Shown one piece after another: positions 43,552 through 51,928 of a stretch of 64,000 nucleotides of DNA; the first letter of the stretch is position 1; each line of letters begins with the position of its first letter. The stretch lies in assembly GCA_963763955.1 (NCBI GenBank), contig CAVXQP010000020.1:1-64000 (forward strand). The letters run 5' to 3'. This DNA is from DASUPK01 sp963763955. Its GTDB lineage: Bacteria; Actinomycetota; Thermoleophilia; Solirubrobacterales; 70-9. A program made the position numbers and the translations under genes. The notes beneath the pieces were generated by a model. It made no database searches. It saw only the letters and a program-made list of their open reading frames with translations, and had not been told where the DNA came from.

Positions 43552-44000
43552 ACGTTAATGGTCCCGTTGAACGCGACGGCGGCATGCTGCTCTCGCACGT
43601 CCTGATCGGCCCTGAGTACCGGCAAGAGTTCGGCAAGGTGAATGGCGGCGACGCGAATGGACCGTCTACAAAATCGAGCAGGCGGACTGATCAGTTGATG
43701 CCCATGGCGCTGATTCTGGCTGGGGCGATTGTCATCGCCGTGGTTGCGTGGCTCCGGTTGCATCCATTACACGGGTCTAAGCGAATGTCGACGGAGTGCG
43801 CCGATCAGACGCAGGTCGAGCGCGAGGTCTACGAAAAGCTGTATGGACCGCGCTCCAACGGGGCGTCCCAAGGACGTCAGGTTGACTCCTCACCTGGGCG
43901 GAATCAGAGCACAGGGAGCCGAACCGTTCCGCCGTCCGGTAGCCGCAATAGGTCTGCCGCGTTCATGAACTCGCCTCTCCTCAGCAGGCACCTCCTCTAG
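43548..44000 (+). CDS. hypothetical membrane protein
   Basis: A 150-residue product coupled to the Usp gene by an ATGA overlap. One transmembrane helix (MALILAGAIVIAVVAWL) lies near residue 55, with a Ser/Arg-rich tail. No family is recognised. The tail has weak codon bias, so the true gene may end earlier through an error, or the ORF may be decaying. Confidence 0.4.
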   Translation: MNVNGPVERDGGMLLSHVLIGPEYRQEFGKVNGGDANGPSTKSSRRTDQLMPMALILAGAIVIAVVAWLRLHPLHGSKRMSTECADQTQVEREVYEKLYGPRSNGASQGRQVDSSPGRNQSTGSRTVPPSGSRNRSAAFMNSPLLSRHLL

Positions 44001-44194
44001 CTGAATTTGCGGCATGCCCATGGAGTTCCGGCTATCGAACTGCCGTGAGCTTTCTCATTGAACGCCAGATGCTCCCGCAGGATGGTGCCTCGTCGCGCTG
44101 ACGGGTATGCGGCGCTCACGCCCCCATGGACCTCGGCTCGCCGACTCCTCGCAAGAGCGGGCACTGCTTTTTGACGAGCAATCTGGTGCTTTGA

Positions 44195-44353
44195 CATGAA
44201 TCCGGTTGTCATCACGTAGGCGAAGCCGAGCCGGGCGTCGGGATCGGCGAAGCCGAATGAGCCGCCGGCCCCCGGTGTCCCGAAGGCGCGTCGGCTCGAG
44301 CCCCTGGTGGGCGGTGAAGGAAGGGCTTCATTCTGGTGGTCTCCATAGATCAC
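44195..44353 (-). pseudogene. beta-lactamase-family serine hydrolase, C-terminal remnant
   Basis: The minus strand encodes RRAFGTPGAGGSFGFADPDA followed by RLGFAYVM, the conserved C-terminal block (HxGxGG-like, here TPGAGG) of class-C-beta-lactamase/esterase relatives. The upstream catalytic part (SxxK, YxN) is absent. The minus frame continues to 43997 without recognisable homology. Confidence 0.6.
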
Positions 44354-44568
44354 CTATCACGCTGACCCTGCGAATCCCCATCCGGATCGGTGTTGCCGAC
44401 CCATCCCGCATCGTGGGGCATCGCCGAGTAACAGCAATCGCCTTGGGCGGCCGAAATCGCCGCTTCCAACAAAGCGGCTATTCCTCAAAAGGGCCGCTAA
44501 CCGACTGGTTTGCCTGTTCCCGGATCCGATTCGTGTCGTAGCTAGAAACGGGCAACAATTCGAATGAG
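44354..44568. other. intergenic, no gene recognised
   Basis: Short unrelated frames only. AGCGGC (44473-44478) and GCCGCT (44493-44498) could pair around a 14-base loop, but no T run follows, so a terminator is not claimed. Confidence 0.3.
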
Positions 44569-45466
44569 ATGGCTCCTCACCTAAGCCTTCGCCGAGGGCC
44601 GGATGCGATCAGTCCCACCGCGCATTACACCGGTCATGCTTGGGTCCGGAACAAGCTCTCGCATCCGGAGCTCGCCACCTGGCAGGGGCGGGTGCTATTT
44701 GGGGCGCTCCAACCGCCGATGGCGCTGAGCCGACTGCTCGGCGGACCCACGCTGGAGGGCGCCCTGTTGGCACGGCACAGCCTCATTGACCGCCTGCTCG
44801 AGCGCGCTATCGAGGCCGGCAAGGTCCGCCAGGTGATCGAGCCGGCATGTGGGATGTCGCCTCGCGGCTGGCGCTTCAGCGAGCGCTACGGCGAGCGGCT
44901 GACATACGTCGAGGGCGACCTTCCCGAGATGGCCGAGCGCAAGCGCCGCGCGCTCGCTCGGATGGGCTCCTTGAACGGCTGCCACCGCGTCGTCGATCTC
45001 GACGTACTGCGCGACACCGGGCCCCGGAGCCTTCGGAGCCTCGTCGACACGCTGGATCGCGGCGAGGGGCTGGCGATCATCACCGAAGGCCTGCTCACCT
45101 ACCTGGACCGGGAGCAAGTGCTCGCAAGCTTTGCGCCGCTTCGCCACCGCGCTCGGGGAGTTCCGAGACGGCCTTTATCTGTCGGACCTGCGTCTCGCCG
45201 ACTTGAACCGAGGACCCGCCGAGCGAGCCTTCGGAGTCGTTCTCTCCGTGTTCGTGCGGGGAAGGGTGCACACACATTTCGCCGACGAGGCGGAGGCCAT
45301 AGCCGCGCTCAAGGCTGTCGGCTTCAGTCAGGTGCGCTTGCATCGGGGTGACACCCAGCCTGTGGAGGCCGTCGACCGTCGCGATCCCGGTGCGGAGATC
45401 ATCCACGTGATCGAGGGCACGGTGGGATCAGGACTCGCCGCCACCGCGACTGAGACCGACCCGTGA
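44569..45466 (+). pseudogene. SAM-dependent methyltransferase (LCMT/class I type), one frameshift
   Basis: A methyltransferase of about 298 residues if repaired. The first frame carries the SAM-binding region VRQVIEPACGMSPRGWRFSE, the acidic VEGDLPEMAERKRR and ITEGLLTYLDREQV; the second frame continues from about 45128 with LRRFATALGEFRDGLYLSDL to the end. The leucine carboxyl methyltransferase-like family (often O-methyltransferases) is the nearest match. The stop overlaps the downstream kinase start, so the gene appears recently intact. Confidence 0.7.
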
Positions 45467-47055
45467 TGACGGACGGCGGAGAACAACAGCCGGCCCTGGT
45501 CTCGGCGATGCTCGAACCGAGTCTCTATCCCCATTCGCCCAAAGGGGTAGAGCTCCGGGAGACCAACACCTCCTGGGTCTTCCTCGCCGGCGACCTCGCT
45601 TACAAGGTGAAGAAGGTGGTGAGCTTCCCTTTCCTCGACTACGGCACCGTCGAGCGTCGCCACGAGATGTGCCGCGAGGAGGTTCGCCTCAATCGCCGGC
45701 TCGCCCCACGTATCTACTTGAGGGTCGTGGGGATCGCGCGGGAAGGGGATCGGTATGTACTCACCGGGGACGACGACAGCAGCGCGGTCGAGTACGCGAT
45801 CGAGATGATGCGGGTCGAAGAGGAGCGCAGCCTCGAGGCGCTGATCCGCGACGCCCTGCTTCAGCCCAGCGACGTCGACTCAGTCGCCCGCCGACTCGCG
45901 AGGTTTCACGCCAACGCCGCCGTCGCCCCGCGGCGGTTCCAGCAGACCCGTGTCCTGGTCGAGAGCCTGGAGGAGAACCTGCGGACGCTGCGAGAGGCCG
46001 GCGATGGGATCCTCCCCGCGAGCCGACTCGATGCCGCGCGACGCTTTACGCAAGCGTTCATGGCCGCCAACCAGGGGCGGCTCGAGGCGCGGGCGCAAGG
46101 TGGGCTCGTGCGGGAGTGCCACGGCGACCTCAGGGCTGAGCACGTGATCGTGCCCGTGGACGGTGAGGTCTACGTCTACGACTGCGTCGAGTTCAACCCC
46201 GACCTCCGCTACATCGACGTCGCCTCCGATCTTTCCTTTCTGATCATGGACCTCGAGCGGCTCGGCGCCGATGATGTCGCCTCTCGGCTGCTTGCCGAGT
46301 ACCGGCGGTTGGGCGGCGACCTCGGAGGTGATCCCCTGGTCTCGTTCTTCGCCTCCTTTCGGGCCTGGGTCCGCGCGAAGGTCGCCTGTCTGACGACGCG
46401 GGAGGCATCGCAGGGCGATTCCGAGGGCGCGCGGTCGGAGAGCGAGGCGCGCGAGCTTCTGCGACTGGGCCATCGCTTCGCCTGGAGCGCGCGCGTCCCA
46501 TCGGTACTCAGCATCTGCGGAGTGGCCGGCTCTGGCAAGACCACGCTCGCTGACCAGCTCAGCGCTGCTAGCGGCTGGCCCCGCGTTTCGTCCGATCTCA
46601 CCCGCAAGCAGCTGGCGGGCACGCCGTCAACGGAGCGCGCACGCCCCGAAAACTACTCGAGCGAATTCACGGAGCGCACCTACCGCGAGATGGGAAAGTC
46701 TGCCCGCCGGGTGCTCGAGCAGGGAGGCGGGGTGATCGTCGACGCAACCTTCCATCGCCGCGACGAGCGGGACGCGTTTCGGGCGGGGCTCGGTGACCCC
46801 GCTACCCCAATGCTGTTCGTCGAATGTCGAGCCCCAGCCGAGACACTCACCGCCCGCGTCGTGACCCGGGCGTCGGAGCCCGACCGCGTCTCCGACGCCG
46901 ACATGGCGATCGTCGAACGACAGCTAGCCGAACTGGAGCCACTCCAAGAGATCCCTACCCGGCAGCAGATCCAGCTCACCACCGATGCGCCCGTTCAAGA
47001 CCTGCTCGGCGAGGTCGAGGCCTTCGTCGATCGGTTGAGCTGGCGGGCTGGCTGA
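45463..47055 (+). CDS. aminoglycoside-phosphotransferase-like/AAA kinase fusion
   Basis: A 530-residue two-domain protein. The N-terminal part is APT-like, with VFLAGDLAYKVKKVV (Lys) near residue 40 and the catalytic loop ECHGDLRAEHV near residue 225 followed by YDCVEFNPDLRYID. The C-terminal part is a P-loop kinase with Walker A CGVAGSGKTTLADQL near residue 352 and VIVDATFHRRDER. Proteins of this architecture are widespread and annotated as gluconate-kinase-like or aminoglycoside kinases; the substrate is unknown and antibiotic resistance should not be assumed. Confidence 0.85.
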   Translation: MMTDGGEQQPALVSAMLEPSLYPHSPKGVELRETNTSWVFLAGDLAYKVKKVVSFPFLDYGTVERRHEMCREEVRLNRRLAPRIYLRVVGIAREGDRYVLTGDDDSSAVEYAIEMMRVEEERSLEALIRDALLQPSDVDSVARRLARFHANAAVAPRRFQQTRVLVESLEENLRTLREAGDGILPASRLDAARRFTQAFMAANQGRLEARAQGGLVRECHGDLRAEHVIVPVDGEVYVYDCVEFNPDLRYIDVASDLSFLIMDLERLGADDVASRLLAEYRRLGGDLGGDPLVSFFASFRAWVRAKVACLTTREASQGDSEGARSESEARELLRLGHRFAWSARVPSVLSICGVAGSGKTTLADQLSAASGWPRVSSDLTRKQLAGTPSTERARPENYSSEFTERTYREMGKSARRVLEQGGGVIVDATFHRRDERDAFRAGLGDPATPMLFVECRAPAETLTARVVTRASEPDRVSDADMAIVERQLAELEPLQEIPTRQQIQLTTDAPVQDLLGEVEAFVDRLSWRAG

Positions 47056-47107
47056 CAGGCCGATACGGCCGCTTTCACGCGAAGGAGCCGGTGACGGCCG
47101 TCAGCTG

Positions 47108-47296
47108 TTAGGCGGCAAGCGCGCCCCGGGGGAGATGCCCGCGGGGGATTGCGCCTTTCCTGGCCGGGCCGTGACTCTTTCCCCTGGCCACGCTCATCCG
47201 CAAGGGTGGCCTCGCTCTCCGCCAGGCGCGATGTGCATCCAGCCGGATCTGGGCGGTGAGGTAGCGGTCATCTCGGTCGGTCTGCTTGCTGTTCAT
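47108..47296 (-). CDS. small basic protein, unknown
   Basis: A 62-residue ORF starting MNSKQTDRDDRYLTAQIRLD with GGAGG eight bases upstream of the ATG. It is rich in Arg and Pro with no membrane segment. The Shine-Dalgarno and N-terminal composition argue for a real gene; no family is recognised. Confidence 0.4.
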   Translation of the reverse strand: MNSKQTDRDDRYLTAQIRLDAHRAWRRARPPLRMSVARGKSHGPARKGAIPRGHLPRGALAA

Positions 47297-47681
47297 CTGA
47301 TGCCTCCGGGTGTCGGGGATTGTCGGAGCGATCCTCCGTCCGTTTCTGAAAGACCGGAGAAGGGTTTCCGAAGAATCAGATGAAAGTAGGACCGGAGAGC
47401 ACGGCCTTTGCCCGGCCTTTGTGTGGAGCTTCCCGTTCAGCTGGCCCGCCCCTCGCAACTGGCATGCGGATCCGATGCGCCTCCGGCTGATCGAGTACAC
47501 GCGCTACGGCACCTGGATCGGCTGTGTCGAGTGCGGCACGTCCTGGCTGATCCGAAGCCGCGACTAGCCTCACGCGGCTGGGTCCGCTGAATCCCGCCGA
47601 CGAGTGGTGCCCGGCGAGTAGCGCGTAGCCTTTTATCGTCGAGAGCGGCTACCCCGTGAGTGCCGGGACGAAATAGGTGGT
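47297..47681. other. intergenic with only a very short ORF
   Basis: No gene with support. A 30-codon plus-strand ORF at 47475-47567 (with CVECGTSW, one CxxC) could be a zinc-ribbon end or chance. Divergent promoters for flanking genes may lie here. Confidence 0.3.
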
Positions 47682-47798
47682 CTACTGGAGCGGCTCGGTG
47701 CTCCTGAGCCAGTGGAGCGCCAGGGTGGTCCAGATGGCGCCAAGCAGAAGGGCGCCCACGAGGATGACCGGCAGCACAATGACCTCGAGAGATTCCAT
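47682..47798 (-). CDS. very small single-span membrane protein
   Basis: A 38-residue ORF, MESLEVIVLPVILVGALLLG followed by the rest of one helix and a short hydrophilic end. The composition is that of a genuine single-pass peptide, but the ribosome-binding site is weak (GGA). A longer start at 47873 would add a non-membrane N-terminus and is less likely. Confidence 0.35.
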   Translation of the reverse strand: MESLEVIVLPVILVGALLLGAIWTTLALHWLRSTEPLQ

Positions 47799-47867
47799 CG
47801 TGGGTTCCAGGATGGAGGGAGGTTCTAAGGGGAAGATCAAGGAGGGACCTTGCCCCGCCGCTTTCCA

Positions 47868-47901
47868 CGCCAAAGCGCCGCTTCTCGTCCAAAGCAGCTA
47901 C
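47868..47901 (-). repeat. 34-bp SnoaL-associated intergenic repeat, copy 1
   Basis: Read on the minus strand it begins GTAGCTGCTTTGGACGAG directly after the stop of the SnoaL-like remnant. It matches 58121-58154 (plus strand) at 30 of 34 positions. The second copy precedes another SnoaL-like gene, so the element travels with this family. Confidence 0.6.
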
Positions 47902-48215
47902 TCAGACGTCCCCGGCGGCTGCGAGGGCTTCGGCCTTATCAGCGAACCCTTGGCCGTGCACGACCTTGCCATTCGCAAACCTCCACACCTGTCAGAAGGT
48001 GAAGGTCGCGGGGATACCGCTTTGGCGCCCCTGCCCGCGGAGCGTCGCGCCCGGCACGACGCAATCGCCTGCGTCGATCAAGGCGTCGACTTGGGCGTGA
48101 GAGTCGCTGAACTAGTCGTCTAGCCACGCCATAAAGCTCCTGTATCCCTGAGGTCCCCGGTAGGTGCCGGTGCGTCCCGGAACGATTCCGCCGCGACGTT
48201 CCAAAGCGGATAGGC
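47902..48215 (-). pseudogene. SnoaL-like (NTF2-fold) protein remnant
   Basis: The minus strand encodes pieces of a SnoaL-like protein in order: GTYRGPQGYRSFMAWLDD then a TAG, then VDALIDAGDCVVPGATLRGQ, then a frame change and VWRFANGKVVHGQGFADKAE ending ALAAAGDV. In-frame stops and loss of the N-terminus show decay. Intact relatives are at 57636 and 58359. Confidence 0.65.
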
Positions 48216-48279
48216 GTGATACGGGCCGGCTGGAGGAGTAGCCTCGCGCCGATCGACGTAAAGCTGGAGGAGGGAGCTC

Positions 48280-49599
48280 GTGTTCGGCACGGATTCGACC
48301 GGTACTGGCGAAGGTGGCGGCTCCGGGTCGGGAGTGCGCCAAGCGAACGAGCTGCGGGCGCTGAGCGCGCTGGTGTTCGAGGACTTGCGCGCGTTTCCGG
48401 GCGGCATTCGGGACATGCACTTGGGTATCGCTGGGCGTGCGTTCCGGGGTGTGGGTCCGGCGGGCCGTCCGGTACAGGTCATCCACGACACGCTTTCGCG
48501 CCGCGCCTATGAGGCGATCGGGGCCGGCGCGGCGCTGCTGGGACGGGCCGTCGATGGGGCCATGGAGCAGCGGGGGGTCGGGGAGGAGGTCGTGCTGTCG
48601 ACCACGCGTCGCGGTAGCGCCGTGGTCGCTGCGTTGAATGGCTTGATCGGTGATCGGCTCGAGCGCTCGGGTAGCGCCTTGCACCAGCCTGCCTCGGTGC
48701 GGGTGGACGGCGAGGCCGTGGCACTCGACGCGGGCTCTGTGAGCGCGGCGTTCCCTGATGCCACGGCGCGGTTGGTGGTGTTCCTGCATGGCCTGATGGG
48801 GAATGAGTTTTATTGGGATTGGGGTGGCGCTCATGCGGGCGATACCTACGGCGCGCGACTGGCCCGGGATCTCGGTTGCACCCCCATATACCTGCGCTAC
48901 AACACCGGGCTGCACGTCTCTGAGAACGGTCTGTCCGTTGCGGACCGCCTCGAGGAGTTGGTGGGAGTTTGGCCGGTCGAGGTGCAAGAGATCGCGCTTG
49001 TGGGTCACTCGATGGGCGGTCTGGTGGCGCGCAGCGCCTGTCACCAGGCCTCCGAGGGCGGGCGCCGCTGGACCGAGCGCGTCCGGCATGTGGTCTCGCT
49101 GGGCACGCCGCACCTGGGCGCGCCGCTCGAGCAGGGGGCTCACGTGGCCGCCGAGGCGCTTTACGCGCTGCCCGAGACGCGGATGTTCGGCGCCTTCTTG
49201 CGCCGGCGCTCTGCCGGCATTCGCGACCTGCGTCACGGGTCGCTGGTCGACGAGGACTGGCGCGGTCGTGATCCCAATTCGCTGCGCGCGGCGGCGTGCA
49301 AGGAGGTGCCACTCCTGCCGGGAGCCACGCACTTCTTCGTCTCCGCCACGATCAGCCGCAGCCCGCGCCATCCCTTGGGGCGCCTCCTCGGCGACATCCT
49401 GGTGCTCGTGCCCAGCGCCACCGGACGGGGACGCACCCGGCGCATCCCGTTCCAGGTCGAGCACGGCCACCACGTGAGCCCCGCCCATCATCTCGCGCTG
49501 CTGAACCACCCCGAGGTTTACGAGCGCCTGCGCGAATGGCTCGAGCACCCCAGCGGCAGATCCCCGACGCGTTCCGGGCGCGGCCTCGTGCCAATGTAA
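48280..49599 (+). CDS. alpha/beta-hydrolase lipase (PGAP1-like)
   Basis: A 439-residue hydrolase starting at GTG 48280, after GGAGGAGGGAG. The oxyanion region FLHGLMGNEFYWDWG lies near residue 170, the nucleophile elbow is GHSMGGLVAR (Ser near residue 243) with SLGTPHLGAP following, and the late HGHHVSPAHH supplies a candidate catalytic His. There is no signal peptide. The first 150 residues are a family-specific N-terminal extension. Substrate (acylglycerol or other ester) unknown. Its end lies 11 bases from a truncated serine recombinase on the opposite strand. Confidence 0.85.
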   Translation: MFGTDSTGTGEGGGSGSGVRQANELRALSALVFEDLRAFPGGIRDMHLGIAGRAFRGVGPAGRPVQVIHDTLSRRAYEAIGAGAALLGRAVDGAMEQRGVGEEVVLSTTRRGSAVVAALNGLIGDRLERSGSALHQPASVRVDGEAVALDAGSVSAAFPDATARLVVFLHGLMGNEFYWDWGGAHAGDTYGARLARDLGCTPIYLRYNTGLHVSENGLSVADRLEELVGVWPVEVQEIALVGHSMGGLVARSACHQASEGGRRWTERVRHVVSLGTPHLGAPLEQGAHVAAEALYALPETRMFGAFLRRRSAGIRDLRHGSLVDEDWRGRDPNSLRAAACKEVPLLPGATHFFVSATISRSPRHPLGRLLGDILVLVPSATGRGRTRRIPFQVEHGHHVSPAHHLALLNHPEVYERLREWLEHPSGRSPTRSGRGLVPM

Positions 49600-49609
49600 C
49601 CGTGAGACC

Positions 49610-49772
49610 TCCGGCCGCAGACGGTATTGGCTACTGGGCCGACGATCTCGCCGCCCAGATTGGCGGCGTAGCGCTCGATCGCCTCCTGCTGAACCTTTGG
49701 CGCGATGTAGCCTTCCCCTTCCCGCCCAAGGACGCGGCTCACCCGGATGTAGCCGTCAAGCTTCAGACCCAC
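49610..49772 (-). pseudogene. serine recombinase, N-terminal remnant
   Basis: The minus strand from GTG 49772 encodes MGLKLDGYIRVSRVLGREGE then IAPKVQQEAIERYAANLGGE, the N-terminal catalytic start (YxRVS with the Ser nucleophile) of a large serine recombinase/resolvase. Similarity ends after about 45 residues (near 49635), before the conserved catalytic arginines and DNA-binding part. It starts 11 bases from efp in the divergent direction, so a recombination breakpoint probably lies here. Confidence 0.7.
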
Positions 49773-49783
49773 AGGTGGGGTTT

Positions 49784-50347
49784 ATGCAGATTTCAACGAA
49801 TCAGTTCAAGAACGGCACTCACATCGAGGTCGACGGCCGGGTCTTCCGGATTGTCGAGTTCCAGCACGTCAAGCCCGGCAAGGGCGGGGCCTTCGTGCGC
49901 TCGAAGCTGAAGCGGGTCGACGATGGTGCCGTGATCGACAAGACGTTCAAGGCCGGCGAGAAGTTCCGGCCCGTGCGCACCGAGAGCCGGAAGATGCAGT
50001 TCCTCTACGACTCAGGCGAGGCGGCCGTCTTCATGGACAACCAGAGCTACGACCAGGTCGAGATCCCCAAGTCGGTCGTGGGGGACGCCCTGAAGTGGGT
50101 GCCGCCCAACTCCGACGTCGACCTGCTCTTCGTCGACGAGCGCCCCGCCGGCGCCCAGCCGCCGAGCGCCGTCGATCTCGCGATCACCCAGACCGATCCC
50201 GGGCTGAAGGGCGACACCGCCTCGGGCGGCGGCACGAAGCCCGCCACCCTGGAGACCGGCGTCGTGATCCAGGTCCCGCTCTTCATCGAGGAGGGTGAGA
50301 GGGTTCGGGTCGACACGCGCAGCGGCGAGTATGTCTCCCGGGCGTAG
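49784..50347 (+). CDS. efp: translation elongation factor P
   Basis: Relieves ribosome stalling at polyproline stretches. A 187-residue, three-OB-domain protein with the usual start MQISTNQFKNGTHIEVDGRV; Lys33 in PGKGGAFVR is the residue at the tip of domain I that is modified or acts at the peptidyl site. The C-terminus VRVDTRSGEYVSRA is standard. GGTGGGG lies just before the ATG. The usual upstream partners (aroQ, pepP) are absent, replaced by a recombinase remnant. It heads the efp-nusB-HAD run. Confidence 0.95.
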   Translation: MQISTNQFKNGTHIEVDGRVFRIVEFQHVKPGKGGAFVRSKLKRVDDGAVIDKTFKAGEKFRPVRTESRKMQFLYDSGEAAVFMDNQSYDQVEIPKSVVGDALKWVPPNSDVDLLFVDERPAGAQPPSAVDLAITQTDPGLKGDTASGGGTKPATLETGVVIQVPLFIEEGERVRVDTRSGEYVSRA

Positions 50348-50375
50348 GTCAGGCGGCCACTAGCCTTGGGGTTCG

Positions 50376-50756
50376 ATGCGCCGATCGGACCAGAGAAGAG
50401 ACGCGGTCTTCGCGCTCTACCAGCGCGAGGTGACGGGCCGCCCGCTCGACGAGCTGCTCGATGGCGCCAAGCCGTTCTCGCGGGAGCTCGCGGAAGCCGT
50501 CGAGGCCGGCAAGCCCGAGCTCGACGAGCTGATCACCAGGCACTCGAAGGGCTGGGCGCTGAGCCGGATCGCGCCGCTCGAGCGGAGCATCATGCGGACC
50601 GCGCTCTACGAGGCGCTGCACAGCGACGACGTGCCGGTCGAGGTGGCGATCGACGAGGCCGTGGAGTTGAGCAAGGAGTACTGCGGCGCCGACGCGCCGG
50701 GCTTCGTCAACGGCATCCTCGGGGCGGCCCTGTCAGAGCGAGGCGCCGCCGGCTGA
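50376..50756 (+). CDS. nusB: transcription antitermination factor NusB
   Basis: Binds boxA RNA with NusE/S10 to promote rRNA antitermination. The 126 residues match NusB: SDQRRDAVFALYQREVTG at the N-terminus, then RIAPLERSIMRTALYEAL, VAIDEAVELSKEYCGADAPG and FVNGILGA. The stop overlaps the HAD gene start (TGATG). TAGCCT shortly upstream could be a -10 element. Confidence 0.95.
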   Translation: MRRSDQRRDAVFALYQREVTGRPLDELLDGAKPFSRELAEAVEAGKPELDELITRHSKGWALSRIAPLERSIMRTALYEALHSDDVPVEVAIDEAVELSKEYCGADAPGFVNGILGAALSERGAAG

Positions 50757-51544
50757 TGCCTGCCGCGCTCGAGGGTGTGGAGGGGCTCCTCCTCGACCTC
50801 AGCGGGGTGATCTACGTCCAGGAGGAGGCGGTGCCGGGAGCGGCGGAGGCGCTCGAGCGCTTCCGCGCCGACGGGATCCCGGTCAGGCTCGTCACCAACA
50901 CGACGATGCGCCCCCGCCGCACGATCCTGGAGCGCCTCGAGCGTCTCGGGATCGAGGCCGATTCGGGCGAGCTCCTCACCCCGGCCACCCTGGCGGCGAG
51001 CCGCTGTGCCGAAGCGGGCTACGAGTCGGTCTCCCTGGTCGTCCTCGACGAGCTCCGGGAGGACCTCGAGGGTCTCGAGGAGCGGGGCGACTCGGTCGAC
51101 GCGGTGATCGTGGGCGACCTGGGGGAGAGGTGGGACTACGACGTCCTCAATCGGGCCTTCCGGCAGCTGATGGAGGGCGCCGCCCTGATCGCGCTGCAGA
51201 AGAACCGCTACTGGGAAACCGCCGAGGGCCTCTCGCTCGACGCGGGCCCCTTCGTCGCCGCCCTCGAGTACGCCACCGGGCGTGAGGCCGAGGTGGTCGG
51301 AAAGCCCTCCCCGGCCTTTTTCGAGCTCGCCCTCGGCGAGCTCGGCCTGTCGGCCGAGCGGGCCGCGATGGTCGGCGACGACGTCGAGGCCGACGTGGGA
51401 GGTGCGATGGAAGCGGGTCTGGCGGGCATCCTGGTCCGCACGGGCAAGTACAGGGAGGACCTGGTGAAGGAATCCGGGATCGAGCCGACCGCGACGGTCG
51501 AGTCGGTCGCTGACGTCCCGGAGCTGCTTTCGCGGCGTCCGTAG
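50756..51544 (+). CDS. HAD-superfamily (IIA, LHPP-like) phosphatase
   Basis: A 262-residue HAD hydrolase with a C2-type cap. Motif I is LLLDLSGVIYVQ (nucleophile Asp14); the second acidic position of DxD is Ser here, which is characteristic of the LHPP/TIGR01458-like group rather than a defect. Motif II is LVTNTTMRPR, motif III the Lys in VVGKPSPAFF, and motif IV AAMVGDDVEADVGGA. The substrate may be a phosphoamide or pyrophosphate, by family analogy. Coupled to nusB. Confidence 0.88.
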   Translation: MPAALEGVEGLLLDLSGVIYVQEEAVPGAAEALERFRADGIPVRLVTNTTMRPRRTILERLERLGIEADSGELLTPATLAASRCAEAGYESVSLVVLDELREDLEGLEERGDSVDAVIVGDLGERWDYDVLNRAFRQLMEGAALIALQKNRYWETAEGLSLDAGPFVAALEYATGREAEVVGKPSPAFFELALGELGLSAERAAMVGDDVEADVGGAMEAGLAGILVRTGKYREDLVKESGIEPTATVESVADVPELLSRRP

Positions 51545-51731
51545 TTCTCCAGCGTAATTCGGGCACTAAGACCCCGATGAAGCGGGACCGGGAAGTTGCA
51601 TCCTCCGGAAGCGACGAGGAGGAGGATTTCGGGTTCGATGCGGGCGAAACGGACTTCGGACGTACCGGAGCTCGAACTCGAGCGTGGAGCGGCCGATCAA
51701 TGGGCGCGCCCGATCAACTACCGTGACGGCG

Positions 51732-51920
51732 ATGGAGGACCCGGGGCCGGATCTGCAGTCGATAACCGCTCGGCTGGAGCGGATAGCGAACGAGCTCGAG
51801 GCCGGCCCGGACGAGGAGCGCGCCGCCGAGCTGGTTCGGGAGGCCTCCGAAACGGCAGCAGAGGCGGGGCGGGCGGTCGAAGCCGCGCTGAGAGCAACGA
51901 CGGATACGCCGTCGCACTGA
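51732..51920 (+). CDS. exodeoxyribonuclease VII small-subunit-like protein
   Basis: A 62-residue helical protein (LQSITARLERIANELEAGPD, then REASETAAEAGRAVEAALRA) in the position and with the length of XseB upstream of ispA. The pattern LExIxxxLExG agrees with the family, but the protein is short and divergent. No xseA is present nearby. The stop is 8 bases before the ispA start. Confidence 0.5.
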   Translation: MEDPGPDLQSITARLERIANELEAGPDEERAAELVREASETAAEAGRAVEAALRATTDTPSH

Positions 51921-51928
51921 AGAAGACG

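Noticed and set aside
44473..44498. Possible terminator hairpin
   Set aside because: Only 6 bp of stem, a 14-base loop and no following T run.
47475..47567. 30-codon ORF with one CxxC
   Set aside because: A single CxxC in a very short ORF is insufficient evidence for a zinc-ribbon protein.
48112..49548. 478-codon minus-strand ORF
   Set aside because: Shadow of the lipase gene; no family features, while GHSMGG is on the plus strand.
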